A stretch of 64,000 nt of DNA from Acidobacteriota bacterium (lineage in GTDB: Bacteria; Pseudomonadota; Alphaproteobacteria; Caulobacterales; Hyphomonadaceae): contig JADJRB010000001.1 of the NCBI GenBank assembly GCA_016712445.1, forward strand, positions 868,001-932,000, written 5' to 3'. Positions 11,248-20,429 of the stretch are shown here, piece by piece (position 1 is the first letter of the stretch; each line of letters starts with the position of its first letter). The notes below the pieces were generated by a model. It ran no database searches and was not told the DNA's origin. It saw only the letters and a list, made by a program, of their open reading frames with translations. A program made the position numbers and the translations under genes.

Positions 11248-11769
11248 TTGAGCAAGCAACACGCAACTCTTCTCCGCCGCCTGGTTCTCGCAATCGTGAT
11301 CACGTCGGCCGTGTCTGCCGCCCCGGCCGTCGCCGAGCCCACCGCTGTCGGCCGGTTCAAGGACTGGGCCGTGTTCACCGAGAAATCGGGCGACGACCTG
11401 ATCTGCTACGCCGCAACCGAGGCGCTGACTAAGTCGCCTTCGAAGGCCAACCACGGCGCCGTCTGGTACTATGTGACCAGCTGGAAGTCCGGCAAGGCAA
11501 AGGCCCAGCCGTCGATCAAGGTCGGATTCGACTTCAAGTCGGGCTCAAGCCCGAAGGCCAAGGTCGGCCGCTCCTCCTGGACATTGTTCCCCGCAGGGCC
11601 CGAAGCCTTCGCCGAAGACGCGGACGATCCCGCCATCGTCGAGGCGCTGCGCAAGGGCGCAAACCTGGTCGTCGACGGCACATCTGCGCGTGGCACCAAG
11701 GTGTCCTACAAGTTCTCGCTGAGCGGCTCGGCAACCGCGATCGACAAGGCAGCCGAGGCTTGCCGGTAG
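11248..11769 (+). CDS. Invasion-associated locus B (IalB) domain protein
   Basis: The 173-residue product has a signal peptide (LVLAIVITSAVSAAPAVAEP) and the IalB core GRFKDWAVFTEKSGDDLICY with the later VGFDFK and LVVDGTSARGTKVSYKFSL strands. IalB-domain proteins are periplasmic or outer-membrane-associated and common in non-pathogenic alphaproteobacteria; their function is unclear. No in-frame ATG or GTG was found near the signal peptide, so a TTG at 11248 preceded by GGGA is the best start. It is divergent from the sigma gene, with about 107 bases between. Confidence 0.8.
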   Translation: MSKQHATLLRRLVLAIVITSAVSAAPAVAEPTAVGRFKDWAVFTEKSGDDLICYAATEALTKSPSKANHGAVWYYVTSWKSGKAKAQPSIKVGFDFKSGSSPKAKVGRSSWTLFPAGPEAFAEDADDPAIVEALRKGANLVVDGTSARGTKVSYKFSLSGSATAIDKAAEACR

Positions 11770-11773
11770 GCGC

Positions 11774-12406
11774 CTACCAGTCCGGGCGTACGAACCGTTC
11801 CGGGTATTTCCCGTCGGCTTCCGCGTAGCTCTCCATGACCTTCGCTAGGTCGGCCTTCATGTCACCGGTCAGCTCCAGCGGCCCGTCCAGCCGCAGCACC
11901 CGCGTGCGGTAGTCGAGCACCGCCATCAGCAGCGGCACCCCGGCCGACCGGGCAATATGGTAGAGGCCGGTCTTCCAATTGGGATTGGCGTTGCGGGTCG
12001 CTTCAGGGGCGACCGCGAGGTGCATGACATCCCGGGCCGCGAAGGCCTGGCGCATCTGCTCCACCACGTCATTCGAACTCGACCGTTCAACCGGGATGCA
12101 GCCTGACCGCTTGACCAGCCAGCCGAGCGGTCCGCGCACCAGCGCCGCCTTGCCCATCCAGTTCAGCTTGACCCGGTACCAGCCCGCCACGGCCACCATG
12201 GTCAGCCCGTCCCAGTTTGACGTATGCGGCGCAGCCACAATCACGGACTTCGGCACGTGCACCGGCCAGTCGGACCCGACGCGCCACCCCGTGGCCTTCA
12301 GGTAGAGCCAGGACAGCCCCCGGATGAACTCCGAGAACAGGCCCCGGTACGGCGCGCTCCGGGCGAAGGGGCCCTTTGCCCGGACCGGGGGAGAAGTCTT
12401 TGTCAT
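11774..12406 (-). CDS. PlsC-like acyltransferase family protein
   Basis: This 210-residue acyltransferase carries the HxxxxD catalytic motif as HTSNWD (about residues 61-66), a CIPVERS substrate motif and APEATRN in place of the usual FPEGTRS. It likely transfers an acyl chain to a lysophospholipid or similar glycerolipid at the inner membrane. A longer form from 12442 is possible. It follows the OmpA lipoprotein gene on the same strand; a GC-rich hairpin lies between them. A second, more typical PlsC is encoded at 55279-56022. Confidence 0.82.
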   Translation of the reverse strand: MTKTSPPVRAKGPFARSAPYRGLFSEFIRGLSWLYLKATGWRVGSDWPVHVPKSVIVAAPHTSNWDGLTMVAVAGWYRVKLNWMGKAALVRGPLGWLVKRSGCIPVERSSSNDVVEQMRQAFAARDVMHLAVAPEATRNANPNWKTGLYHIARSAGVPLLMAVLDYRTRVLRLDGPLELTGDMKADLAKVMESYAEADGKYPERFVRPDW

Positions 12407-12564
12407 GGGCGCCACGATCGGTGTTTCGCCGCCGAACACCATATACCGCTGCGCGAATTCCTGCTGAAAACCCGCTTCCGAGGCACCCGCCCCCGAACGC
12501 GATGCGGGCGGCGATCCATCGACCGCCGCCCGCACCTGTCATTCGCCCTGACGGGATCGCGCGC

Positions 12565-13203
12565 TTATTGCGTGATCGGCGTCAGGATGATTTCGACCCG
12601 GCGGTTGGCCGCGCGGCCTTCGGCGGTCGAGTTGTCGGCAATCGGCTGCGTCTCGCCCATGCCGATCGCATTGATGCGGACAGCCTGCGTGCCCTGGTTG
12701 ATCAGGTAGGTACGCACCGACGTCGCGCGCTGCTGCGACAGCGTCATGTTGTAGTCGTCGGCGCCGTCAGAGCTGGCATGGCCGATGATGTCGACAGCGG
12801 TCGACGGATACTCGACGAGCGTTGCGGCGACGTCGTTCAGCGGGCCGTAGAAGCCCGGCTGGATCGTCGCGCTGTTGACCGCGAAAGTGACGTTCGACGG
12901 CATGGTGAGCTGCAGCTGGTCGCCGACGCGGTCGACTTCGATGCCCGTCCCGGCGGTCGCTTCCTTCAGCTTGCGCTCCTGCTCATCCATGTAGCCGCCC
13001 ACGGCGGCCCCTGCGATGGCGCCGACAGCCGCGCCGATGGCGGCGTTGCGCTTGTCGTCACCGCCGGCCATCATGCCGGCACCGGCGCCGAGGATGGCAC
13101 CGGCCGCGCCGCCCGTCAGGACGCGCTGGCTGGGGCCGGTCTGGCAGGCTTGCAGGAACAGCGGCAGCGCCATGGCCGCGACGAGGATCATAGGCTTGTT
13201 CAT
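12565..13203 (-). CDS. OmpA-family outer membrane lipoprotein (YiaD-like)
   Basis: The 212-residue precursor has a lipobox LFLQAC (Cys20), a glycine-zipper region (GGAAGAILGAGAGMMAGG and AAIGAAVGAIAGAAVGG, about residues 31-70) and a C-terminal OmpA peptidoglycan-binding domain (about 105-205) with IIGHASSDGADDYNMTLSQQ and RRVEI. It probably anchors the outer membrane to peptidoglycan. An AAAAGGGAGTCACCTC ribosome-site region precedes the ATG. It is divergent from rlmN with about 190 bases between. Confidence 0.92.
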   Translation of the reverse strand: MNKPMILVAAMALPLFLQACQTGPSQRVLTGGAAGAILGAGAGMMAGGDDKRNAAIGAAVGAIAGAAVGGYMDEQERKLKEATAGTGIEVDRVGDQLQLTMPSNVTFAVNSATIQPGFYGPLNDVAATLVEYPSTAVDIIGHASSDGADDYNMTLSQQRATSVRTYLINQGTQAVRINAIGMGETQPIADNSTAEGRAANRRVEIILTPITQ

Positions 13204-13393
13204 GAGGTGACTCCCTTTTCATGATCTTGATGGGCCGCTCTTTGCGGCAACCCGTATGAATATACGCCAACAGCCGGTCAGTTCCCGCAATTCGGCGACA
13301 AAAAGAAGGCAGGATCAAGCATCTGCCATCTTACATTCCATCCATGTGCGGAGCGGTTTTCCTTAATTTCCCCTGCATGCTATAGGCCCGCGA

Positions 13394-14554
13394 ATGACCA
13401 CAACGCTCGATCTCTCCAGGCGTTCCACGCCCCCTTCCGGCCCGAAAACGCTCGCGGGTCTGTCGATCCCGGCCCTCAAAGCCGAGATGGAGGGTCTTGG
13501 ACTTGATCCTAAACAGGCCGGCATGCGCGCCAAGCAGCTGCGCCGGTGGATTCACCATTTCGGAGCCCGTGATTTCTCGGTGATGACCGATATTGCGAAG
13601 GACCTGCGGGCCCGCCTGGCGGACACCTATGTGATCGCGCGGCCCGAGATCGCCGACCATCAGGTCTCGCGGGACGGCACCCAGAAATGGTTGACGCGGT
13701 TTGCCCCCGGCGTCGAAGGCGAGAGCGTTTACATCCCGGACGTCGGCAAGGCCGGCGCGCTGTGCGTGTCGTCGCAAGTGGGTTGCACCCTGAACTGCAC
13801 CTTCTGCCATACCGGCACCCAGGCCCTCGTGCGCAACCTGACGGCCGCTGAAATCGTCCAGCAGGTTTTGATTGCCCGCGACGCACTGGAAGAGTGGCCG
13901 AGCGCGGAAGAAGACCGCCTGCTCACCAACATCGTCTTCATGGGCATGGGTGAGCCGCTCTACAATCTGGACAACGTCGCCGAAGCGATCGACACGATCT
14001 CCGACGGCGACGGGCTCGCCATCGGCCGCCGCCGCATCACGGTCTCTACAGCCGGCGTCGCCCCGAAAATTCCCGAGCTTGGCGCACGCACCAACGCCAT
14101 GCTCGCGATCTCGCTGCATGCCACCAACGACGACCTGCGCAACGAGCTCGTGCCGATCAACCGCAAGTACAATCTCGCCGAACTGTTCGACGCGATCCGG
14201 GCCTATCCCGGCGTCGGCAATTCGCGGCGCGTGACATTCGAATATGTCATGCTGAAAGGCGTCAACGATACGGTTGCCGAAGCGCACGATCTCGTCCGCC
14301 TGCTGAAGGGTATTCCTGCGAAGATCAACCTGATCCCGTTCAACCCCTGGCCCGGAAGCCCTTACGAATGTTCGGGGTGGGATACGATCGAAGCCTTCGC
14401 CGAGATTCTCAACCGCGCCGGGTATGCCTCGCCGATCCGCACGCCGCGCGGACGCGACATCCTCGCCGCCTGCGGACAGCTGCGCTCCGAGAGTGTGAAG
14501 GTGCGGGCGAGCGAGCTGCGCCGCCAGTCGCTTGAAGGCACGCCGCCGGCCTGA
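13394..14554 (+). CDS. rlmN: Dual-specificity rRNA/tRNA adenine-C2 methyltransferase RlmN
   Basis: RlmN is a radical SAM enzyme that methylates C2 of A2503 in 23S rRNA and A37 in some tRNAs. The 386-residue protein has the N-terminal accessory domain, the iron-sulfur motif CTLNCTFC (Cys131, 135, 138), the GMGEPL segment, and the C-terminal cysteine of DILAACGQL (Cys360) that resolves the methyl adduct. All catalytic cysteines are present. It ends six bases from the convergent GGDEF-EAL gene. Confidence 0.96.
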   Translation: MTTTLDLSRRSTPPSGPKTLAGLSIPALKAEMEGLGLDPKQAGMRAKQLRRWIHHFGARDFSVMTDIAKDLRARLADTYVIARPEIADHQVSRDGTQKWLTRFAPGVEGESVYIPDVGKAGALCVSSQVGCTLNCTFCHTGTQALVRNLTAAEIVQQVLIARDALEEWPSAEEDRLLTNIVFMGMGEPLYNLDNVAEAIDTISDGDGLAIGRRRITVSTAGVAPKIPELGARTNAMLAISLHATNDDLRNELVPINRKYNLAELFDAIRAYPGVGNSRRVTFEYVMLKGVNDTVAEAHDLVRLLKGIPAKINLIPFNPWPGSPYECSGWDTIEAFAEILNRAGYASPIRTPRGRDILAACGQLRSESVKVRASELRRQSLEGTPPA

Positions 14555-14560
14555 AAGGCC

Positions 14561-17014
14561 TCAGCGCGCGTGCACGAGACGCAGGGGCGGCCTGTCGTCG
14601 TTTGCCACCTTTTCCGGGACCGGCGCGGGATCGGCGCTGCGCCGCTTGAGCAGGCCGAGCCGCTCAAGTTCCACGGCAGAAGCCGGACGGCTGAAATGGT
14701 AGCCTTGCAGCTCGGTGCAGCCCTCCTCGACCAGTCGCCGCACCTGTTCGGCATTTTCGATGCCTTCTGCCGTCGTCCGCATGCCGAGCTTTCCGGCTAG
14801 CGAGACGACCGCTTCGACGATGGCTGCACATTCGGGGCTCGTTTCAAGCTGGTCGACGAAGGACTTGTCGATCTTGATCTTGTTGAACGGGAACTTGCGC
14901 AGGTAGCTGAGCGAGGAATAGCCCGTTCCGAAATCGTCGAGCGACACGGTTGCTCCAAGGTCGTGCAGGGCATGCATGACGCTGAGGCTGTCCTCGGCGC
15001 CGTCAAACAGCGCCGTCTCGGTGATCTCGAAATCGACCCGCCGGGGATCAACGCCCGTCTGCGCCAGCGCATGCGTCACGATCATCGTCAGCGACCGGTT
15101 CTGCACCTGCAAGGGCGAGAGGTTTATGCAGACGCGCAGCGACGGATCCCAGGTTGAGGCTTCCGCCAGCGCCTCGCGGATGATCCAGTTGCCCACCTGC
15201 CAGATCATGCCCGTCTTTTCGAGGATTGGCACGAATTCCACCGGGCTTACCGGGCCGCGCTTCGGATGGTTCCAGCGGATCAGCGTCTCATAGGCGCGCA
15301 CTTCGCCGGACTTGGCGTCCACGATGGGTTGGTAATGCAGGCAGAACTCGTTGTTGGCCAGCGCGCCGCGAAGGTCCGATTCCATCAACGTGCGCCGGCG
15401 CACGACATCGTTCATGCTCGATTCGAAGAACTGCGCCGCCGCGCGTCCGCCGTCCTTGGCCGCCATCAGCGCCATGTCGGCGAACCGGAACAGCTCGTTT
15501 GCATCACCCGAATGATCCGGAAACAGGGCAATCCCGACACTGACGGTCGTCTGCACACTTTCGGTCTCGGTGAAGATCGGCTGCGTCATCTCTTCCTGGA
15601 TCGTCAGGGCGAGCGCCATCGCCTCTCCCGGTCCGGAAATGTTGCGCTGGAGGATCACGAACTCATCGCCGCCAAAGCGGGCGACGATATCATTTGGTCC
15701 GATCGCCTTCAGGATGCGTTGCGCGCCGGCCTGCAGCACGGCGTTGCCGATCGCATGTCCGTGTACGTCGTTGATCGTCTTGAACCGGTCGAAGTCGATG
15801 CAGTGAAGGGCGAATATCTCGGACCGGTCGGCAAAGGCACTGGCCGCGGCCTGCAGGGCTTCGAGCAATACATGCTGCTTGGGAACGCCGGTCAGCGAAT
15901 CGTGGTGTGCGAGAAATTCGATCTTCTTCTCGGCCGAGCGCTTTTCCGTGATGTCGGTACCGACACCGCGGTAGCCTTCGAACCCGCCAAGGTCGTTGAA
16001 CACCGGCTTGGCCGACATCTCCCACCAGACCGTACCGCCCGGCTGCTTCACCGGCAGGCGGATCTCACGGAAGGAGTCGTGCGCTTCAAGCGCTTCGGCG
16101 AGGCGCGCCAGTTCGGTCCGCGCTTCCGGAACGTCCTTGTCGAAGAAATTCAGCATCGGCGCGCCGTCGAGCATTTCGACCGGCATGCCTGTGCGTTCGG
16201 AAAGGTGCTTTGACGGACGTGTCAGGCGCAGCTCGGAATCCAGCTCCCACAGGCAGTCGGAGGACGATTCGCCAAACTCGTTGAGCAGCAGGCTGATGAC
16301 CGCATTGTTCTCCTCCAGCTCCCGCGTCTGGTCGCGCAGCTTCACGCGCTGCAGCCAGGAGCGCACATGGCTCGCATAGTTCCAGGACGTAGCCTTGATC
16401 ATCACGATGGTGAAGATTCCCAGAAGCAACAGCAGCCAGAGCTGGGCCGGACCGCTGCCCGAGCGAAGTATGCCCAAGGCCGTACCGAAAGACAGGGAGG
16501 CGACAAACGGGATCGCAGCGGCCGGCAAGGTCGACAGCACGAAGGCGGCGCCCGTCATCATCCCGGCGCACACCCAGAGCACGATGGCAAGGTCGAAACC
16601 GCTCAGTACAGGGATGAACAGGACCGGAAAGATCGACCAGGCGAGGCCGAGCAGAGTCGACTCGACGATCGGCCGGTAGAGCTCGCTCGCGGTGCGTGGC
16701 CGCGGCTCGCTCTTGTGGCGGATCACACGGTAGCTGGCATGAAAGCCGAGCAGTCCCATGAGCGCCATCAGCGTGCCCCAGAGCCACAAGGCCTGCGACG
16801 GCGCATGAAACGCGAGGTAGGTGAAAACCAGCGACGCATTGGCCGAACTGGAAGTCAGCCCGAAAGGCAGCAATTCGCGAAAGGTATAGAGCTGCTTGCC
16901 GCGGATGAACGCGGCGTGCTCAACCTTGAGGTTGGACAGGCGCAGGCGCTCTTCGCGCGCTTCTTTCCGCCAGAGATTCAAGTGCCCGGCCTCCCTGCCG
17001 CGCGACGTCGCCAT
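14561..17014 (-). CDS. Membrane PAS-GGDEF-EAL c-di-GMP signalling protein
   Basis: This protein of about 817 residues makes or degrades cyclic di-GMP. The N-terminal third has several hydrophobic segments. A PAS-like domain follows (about residues 245-370, ending in FEGYRGVGTDITEKR), then a GGDEF domain with an intact RFGGDEFVIL active site, then an EAL domain with YETLIRW in the EAL position, DDFGTGYSSLSYLR and KIDKSFV. Both catalytic cores look intact, so the net activity cannot be told. The ATG at 17014 is used; a GTG at 17029 and a TTG 11 codons in with a strong AGGGAGG site are alternatives. Confidence 0.9.
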   Translation of the reverse strand: MATSRGREAGHLNLWRKEAREERLRLSNLKVEHAAFIRGKQLYTFRELLPFGLTSSSANASLVFTYLAFHAPSQALWLWGTLMALMGLLGFHASYRVIRHKSEPRPRTASELYRPIVESTLLGLAWSIFPVLFIPVLSGFDLAIVLWVCAGMMTGAAFVLSTLPAAAIPFVASLSFGTALGILRSGSGPAQLWLLLLLGIFTIVMIKATSWNYASHVRSWLQRVKLRDQTRELEENNAVISLLLNEFGESSSDCLWELDSELRLTRPSKHLSERTGMPVEMLDGAPMLNFFDKDVPEARTELARLAEALEAHDSFREIRLPVKQPGGTVWWEMSAKPVFNDLGGFEGYRGVGTDITEKRSAEKKIEFLAHHDSLTGVPKQHVLLEALQAAASAFADRSEIFALHCIDFDRFKTINDVHGHAIGNAVLQAGAQRILKAIGPNDIVARFGGDEFVILQRNISGPGEAMALALTIQEEMTQPIFTETESVQTTVSVGIALFPDHSGDANELFRFADMALMAAKDGGRAAAQFFESSMNDVVRRRTLMESDLRGALANNEFCLHYQPIVDAKSGEVRAYETLIRWNHPKRGPVSPVEFVPILEKTGMIWQVGNWIIREALAEASTWDPSLRVCINLSPLQVQNRSLTMIVTHALAQTGVDPRRVDFEITETALFDGAEDSLSVMHALHDLGATVSLDDFGTGYSSLSYLRKFPFNKIKIDKSFVDQLETSPECAAIVEAVVSLAGKLGMRTTAEGIENAEQVRRLVEEGCTELQGYHFSRPASAVELERLGLLKRRSADPAPVPEKVANDDRPPLRLVHAR

Positions 17015-17120
17015 ATCGCTGGCTGGCACCGGTATCAGAGGCGCTCGAAAATTCGTTTAAGCCGATCGGTGAAACTTCTCGCATCCAGCCTCCCCGCGCG
17101 CTTTTCAGTCGCCTGACCGA

Positions 17121-17156
17121 CAAAAAAGGAGGGAAAAGCATATCCCCTCCCTCCTT
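17121..17156 (-). terminator. Rho-independent terminator after padR
   Basis: Read on the minus strand, AAGGAGGG (17156-17149) pairs with CCCTCCTT (17133-17126), with a 15-base loop, and a run of T follows. It lies 15 bases past the padR stop. Confidence 0.8.
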
Positions 17157-17171
17157 CGATAGTAAACACGG

Positions 17172-17765
17172 TCAGTCGTCCGCGAGCTTGCCGATCCGGT
17201 CCTGTGCATCCGTCAGGATGTCGGCGATCGCCTTGCGGCGCTTGCCGTCTTCGGGACGTTCCCGGTAAGCCGAGATCACCGCGTGCCGCAACCGGCGCAT
17301 GGCGCCGCGAACGTCTTCGGGGTCTTCAGGGGCATCGCTCGCCTGGAGCGCACCGAGCCGCGCATTGATCTGCGCGAGGTGCTCTGCCTGGGCCGCGAGT
17401 TCCGCCTCCCCTTCCGGCGTGATGCGGAAACTGCGGCGCGAGCCTTCGGTCTCCGCCGCCGCCCAACCGAGGTCGAGCAGCGTCTCCAGCGCCGGATAGA
17501 TGACGCCCGGGCTTGGCACATAGGCGCCGCCGGTACGGCTTTCGATCTCGCGGATCAGGTCGTACCCATGGCGCGGCGCCTCCGCGGTCAACTGCAGCAG
17601 CAGCAGGCGCAGGTGGCCATGGTCGAGCGCCCGGCGGTTACCGCCCCGGCCATGCCGATGCCCTCTGCCATGCCCGCGTGCGTGGCGCATATGCCAGCCC
17701 TCCCGGCCTTCGCCGACGAAAATGCGGATCGAGGATCCGCCGTGATGATGATGCTTGCGATACAT
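17172..17765 (-). CDS. PadR family transcriptional regulator
   Basis: The 197-residue protein has a His/Arg/Gly-rich N terminus (HHHHGG near residue 3, then GHGRGHRHGRGG) before the PadR winged helix (LRLLLLQLTAEAPRHGYDLI, VPSPGVIYPALETLLDLGW, RRSFRITPEGEAEL, about residues 50-125) and a C-terminal dimerisation helix. The histidine-rich leader may bind metal, which is inferred. The ATG at 17765 is preceded by AAAGGAG. An array of CGATATATC sites overlaps the ribosome site and upstream region, so autorepression is likely. No adjacent target gene is obvious. Confidence 0.92.
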   Translation of the reverse strand: MYRKHHHHGGSSIRIFVGEGREGWHMRHARGHGRGHRHGRGGNRRALDHGHLRLLLLQLTAEAPRHGYDLIREIESRTGGAYVPSPGVIYPALETLLDLGWAAAETEGSRRSFRITPEGEAELAAQAEHLAQINARLGALQASDAPEDPEDVRGAMRRLRHAVISAYRERPEDGKRRKAIADILTDAQDRIGKLADD

Positions 17766-17777
17766 GAAGTTCACTCC

Positions 17778-17839
17778 TTTCGATATATCGGAAACGCATA
17801 TTGTTCCGATATATCGAAATGACAAGAATCGATATATCT
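17778..17839 (-). promoter_or_regulatory. PadR operator: perfect 16-bp inverted repeat plus third half
   Basis: TTTCGATATATCGGAA (17778-17793) is mirrored exactly by TTCCGATATATCGAAA (17804-17819) with 10 bases between, and a third CGATATATC copy follows at 17830-17838. Each core is itself palindromic. The first copy lies only 12 bases upstream of the padR ATG and touches its ribosome site, as expected for an autoregulatory operator. Confidence 0.8.
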
Positions 17840-17944
17840 AAAATATCAGATCGCCGGCCCGGCGCCGCCGCGCGCAACGCCATTCCACACCCCAGTCAGG
17901 TCTGCGCTGTTTGCGAATCCCCCGCTGCCCATTAGGTATGTTCC

Positions 17945-18703
17945 ATGTTCCGCCGGTTCCTCCTGGCGGCCCTAGCGGCCGTCCTGTCTGCCTGCACCCA
18001 GGCCAGTGAAGGTCCGTGCGAGACGGTCACCTATGAAAGTACGCCCTACCTGGTCTGCAGCTTCGACACGCAGACGGACGATATCCGCCTGTTCCTGCGC
18101 GACGATACCGGCGCGCCGTTTGGCCAGTTCGACCGGCTCGCGAACTACGTCGCCGGCAAGGGCGGCAGCCTCGTCTTCGCGATGAACGCCGGCATGTACC
18201 ATGAGGACCGCCGCCCGGTCGGCCTCTATGTCGAGGAAGAACAGTCCGAGATGGGCCTCGTCACCAATGCCGGCCCCGGCAATTTCGGCATGCTCCCGAA
18301 CGGCGTCTTCTGGATCGATGACGGCGAGGCCGGCGTGACCGAAACCCTTGCTTACGCGGAGCGCTTCAAGGACGACCCGCCCCGCTTCGCGACCCAGTCC
18401 GGCCCGATGCTCGTCGTCGACGGCGAGTTGCACCCGGTGCTCAATCCGGATGGCACCAGCGTGCGCCGCCGCAACGGCGTCGGCGTCAGCGCCGACGGTC
18501 ACCGCGTCGTCTTCGTCATTTCGGATGCGGCCGTGAACTTCCACACCTTCGCCCGCCTGTTCCGCGACGAGCTGGACGTGCCGAACGCGCTTTATCTCGA
18601 TGGCGCCGTCTCCAAGGTCTATGCGCCCTCGCTCGAGCGCAACGAGTCCGGCCTCGACATGGGCCCCATCGTTGGCGTCGTCCGTCCCAACCTCAAGCCA
18701 TGA
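17945..18703 (+). CDS. Phosphodiester glycosidase (NAGPA/DUF2233) domain lipoprotein
   Basis: The 252-residue product has a lipobox AVLSAC (Cys17) and the DUF2233 fold: FAMNAGMYHEDRRPVGLYVE, NAGPGNFGMLPNGVFWI, ATQSGPMLVVDGELHP, RRRNGVGVSADGHRVVFVIS and LYLDGAVSKVYAP, all hallmark segments of the NAGPA family. These enzymes hydrolyse phosphodiester-linked sugars; the bacterial substrates are largely unknown. Its stop overlaps the next gene's ATG by four bases. Confidence 0.87.
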   Translation: MFRRFLLAALAAVLSACTQASEGPCETVTYESTPYLVCSFDTQTDDIRLFLRDDTGAPFGQFDRLANYVAGKGGSLVFAMNAGMYHEDRRPVGLYVEEEQSEMGLVTNAGPGNFGMLPNGVFWIDDGEAGVTETLAYAERFKDDPPRFATQSGPMLVVDGELHPVLNPDGTSVRRRNGVGVSADGHRVVFVISDAAVNFHTFARLFRDELDVPNALYLDGAVSKVYAPSLERNESGLDMGPIVGVVRPNLKP

Positions 18704-18939
18704 AGGCGCTGAAGCTCTCGCCCGAACGCCGCCAGCGCCTGATCGATCATGTGCGCAAGATGTTCGCGGAAGACTTCGACGAATCCCTCAGCGACTTCCG
18801 CGCCGGCGAACTCGTCGACCGCATGGTCGCCCTGATCGGCCCAGGCGTCTACAACCAGGCCGTAGAGGATGTGCGCGCGCATCTTCAGGGCCGCCTCGAC
18901 GATCTCGGCGGCGAAGTCTACGTCGACGACCCGGCCTGA
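18700..18939 (+). CDS. DUF2164 family small protein
   Basis: The 79-residue cytosolic protein matches DUF2164 through its central segment LSDFRAGELVDRMVALIGPG and the following VYNQAVEDVRAHLQGRLDDL. No function is known for the family. It is translationally coupled to the phosphodiester glycosidase gene through an ATGA overlap. Confidence 0.8.
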   Translation: MKALKLSPERRQRLIDHVRKMFAEDFDESLSDFRAGELVDRMVALIGPGVYNQAVEDVRAHLQGRLDDLGGEVYVDDPA

Positions 18940-19032
18940 CCCCTTAGCCGCGCTCAACAGGCCCCTTAGTCCGTTGCGCGCGGCCGTGTGAACCCCTACC
19001 TGCGAGGCTCGCAAGCCGAGGAGATCGTGCCC

Positions 19033-19374
19033 ATGTCCATCAAACTGTTCGGCCTGAAGAACTGCGACACCTGCAAGAAGGCGGTGAAGGAAATCGAAGC
19101 CTCCGGCGAGACGTGCGAGGTTGTCGACATCCGCGCCGAGGCCGACTTGCCCTCCCTCCTGCCCCGCTGGATTGCGGCGGCCGGCGAGAAGCTCGTCAAC
19201 CGCAGCTCGACCACCTGGCGCGGTCTCTCCGACGAAGACAAAGCCCGCGCCTCCGGCTCCAGCCTTGAAGGCCTCCTGCTCGGCAACCCGACCCTGATCA
19301 AACGCCCCGTCATCGAAGCGGACGGCGAAATCTTCATCGGCTGGACCGCCGAGACAAAGGCGCGCCTCGGCTAG
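19033..19374 (+). CDS. ArsC/Spx family reductase-like protein (YffB type)
   Basis: The 113-residue thioredoxin-fold protein starts with KLFGLKNCDTCKKAVKEI, giving a CxxC pair (Cys10, Cys13), and has the family's STTWRGLSDEDKA and NPTLIKRPVIE segments. YffB-like members are thought to be glutathione-dependent thiol reductases rather than arsenate reductases. The ATG at 19033 follows a GGAG site; a GTG at 18988 would add an unlikely N terminus. Confidence 0.88.
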   Translation: MSIKLFGLKNCDTCKKAVKEIEASGETCEVVDIRAEADLPSLLPRWIAAAGEKLVNRSSTTWRGLSDEDKARASGSSLEGLLLGNPTLIKRPVIEADGEIFIGWTAETKARLG

Positions 19375-19385
19375 ACGGCCCGTCT

Positions 19386-19415
19386 GTCATCCCGGCGAAA
19401 GCCGGGACACAGGAT
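19386..19415. repeat. Intergenic palindromic repeat, copy 1
   Basis: CCCGGCGAAAGCCGGG (19391-19406) forms a 6-bp stem with a GAAA loop and is preceded by GTCAT and followed by ACACAGGAT. Near-identical copies occur at 28571-28597, 28728-28750 and, inverted, 28781-28805, so this is a dispersed intergenic repeat. Confidence 0.75.
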
Positions 19416-19479
19416 CACAAACGACGGAAATCGGAATCGCAGGCGTTGAACCCCGGAAACGCCTCCCGGAGTCTGACCC

Positions 19480-20346
19480 ATGCTGCGCCGCCTTTTTCTC
19501 GCTGCCCTCGCCCTGATCGCGCTCGCCTCGCCCGCCTTCGCCGCGCCCGAAACGCTGACCGTCAAGGCCGGCAAGACCGACCGCGAACTGATCCTGTACG
19601 CCCCGGCGAAAGCCAAAGGCCCCGTGCCGCTCGTCATGGTGTTCCATGGCGGCGGCGGCGGCGACGACTGGATGGCAAACAAATCGCGCGAGCTCACCCG
19701 CACGCTCAATGATGCCGGCTACGCCGTCGCTTACATGAACGGTTCGGCCCGCCGCGACGGCGAAAAGCTGCGCACCTGGAACGCCGTCCATTGCTGCGCC
19801 TATGCCCAGCGACAGAAGGTCAACGAGGCTGCCTATGCCGACGCCGCCGTCGAGGCGATCGACAAGAAAATCGGTATCGACCGTTCACGGATCTTCCTCA
19901 CCGGTCACTCGAATGGCGCCATGCTCTCCTGGCGCCTCGCCGGCCAGATGAAAGTCACCCCCCGCGCCATCGCCCCGATCAGCGGCGCCATCTTCGCCGA
20001 CCAGCCCGACGTGCCGGATCGCACCTCCGTGTTCATGTACCACGCCAAGGATGATGAGGTTCTGAGCTTCGATGGCAACCCGGACGACAAGGCCGAACGC
20101 TGGCGCACCGCACCGCATCTCGGCTTCCTCAAGGCCGAAGCGAAAGTCTCCGAACTAAAATCCTGCGGCCCGGCCGCGCCCCTGCCCGCGCCATCTGGCC
20201 TCACCGCCACCACGCGCAGCTGCGCCGGCGGATCCGAACTGGTCGCCACCGCGGCAGACACAGGCGGCCACGAATGGCCGTCCCGTCCGCAGACCGACTA
20301 CCGGATCGAGGCCGAACTGCTGGCCTTCTTCGAACGCCAGCGCTGA
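19480..20346 (+). CDS. Secreted PHB depolymerase-like esterase (LpqC family)
   Basis: The 288-residue protein has a signal peptide (LFLAALALIALASPAFA) and an alpha/beta-hydrolase core: the oxyanion segment VMVFHGGGGGDDW, nucleophile elbow GHSNGAM (Ser about 144), an Asp within YHAKDDEVLSFDGNP and the terminal His in GGHEWP. A CC pair (HCCAYAQ) and other cysteines fit the disulfides of this family. It should hydrolyse esters, perhaps feruloyl or polyhydroxyalkanoate oligomers, in the periplasm or outside the cell. Confidence 0.9.
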   Translation: MLRRLFLAALALIALASPAFAAPETLTVKAGKTDRELILYAPAKAKGPVPLVMVFHGGGGGDDWMANKSRELTRTLNDAGYAVAYMNGSARRDGEKLRTWNAVHCCAYAQRQKVNEAAYADAAVEAIDKKIGIDRSRIFLTGHSNGAMLSWRLAGQMKVTPRAIAPISGAIFADQPDVPDRTSVFMYHAKDDEVLSFDGNPDDKAERWRTAPHLGFLKAEAKVSELKSCGPAAPLPAPSGLTATTRSCAGGSELVATAADTGGHEWPSRPQTDYRIEAELLAFFERQR

Positions 20347-20429
20347 AGGTTTGTCTCCGTAGAAACCCTGTTGCCGCCCCGGACCGTGCCGCGCTAGCTT
20401 TGCGCCGCATCTGACCTCCCGGAGACTTC

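Noticed and set aside
12504..12533. GC-rich hairpin as a terminator between the OmpA lipoprotein and the acyltransferase
   Set aside because: A 9-bp stem is present but no T tail follows on the minus strand.
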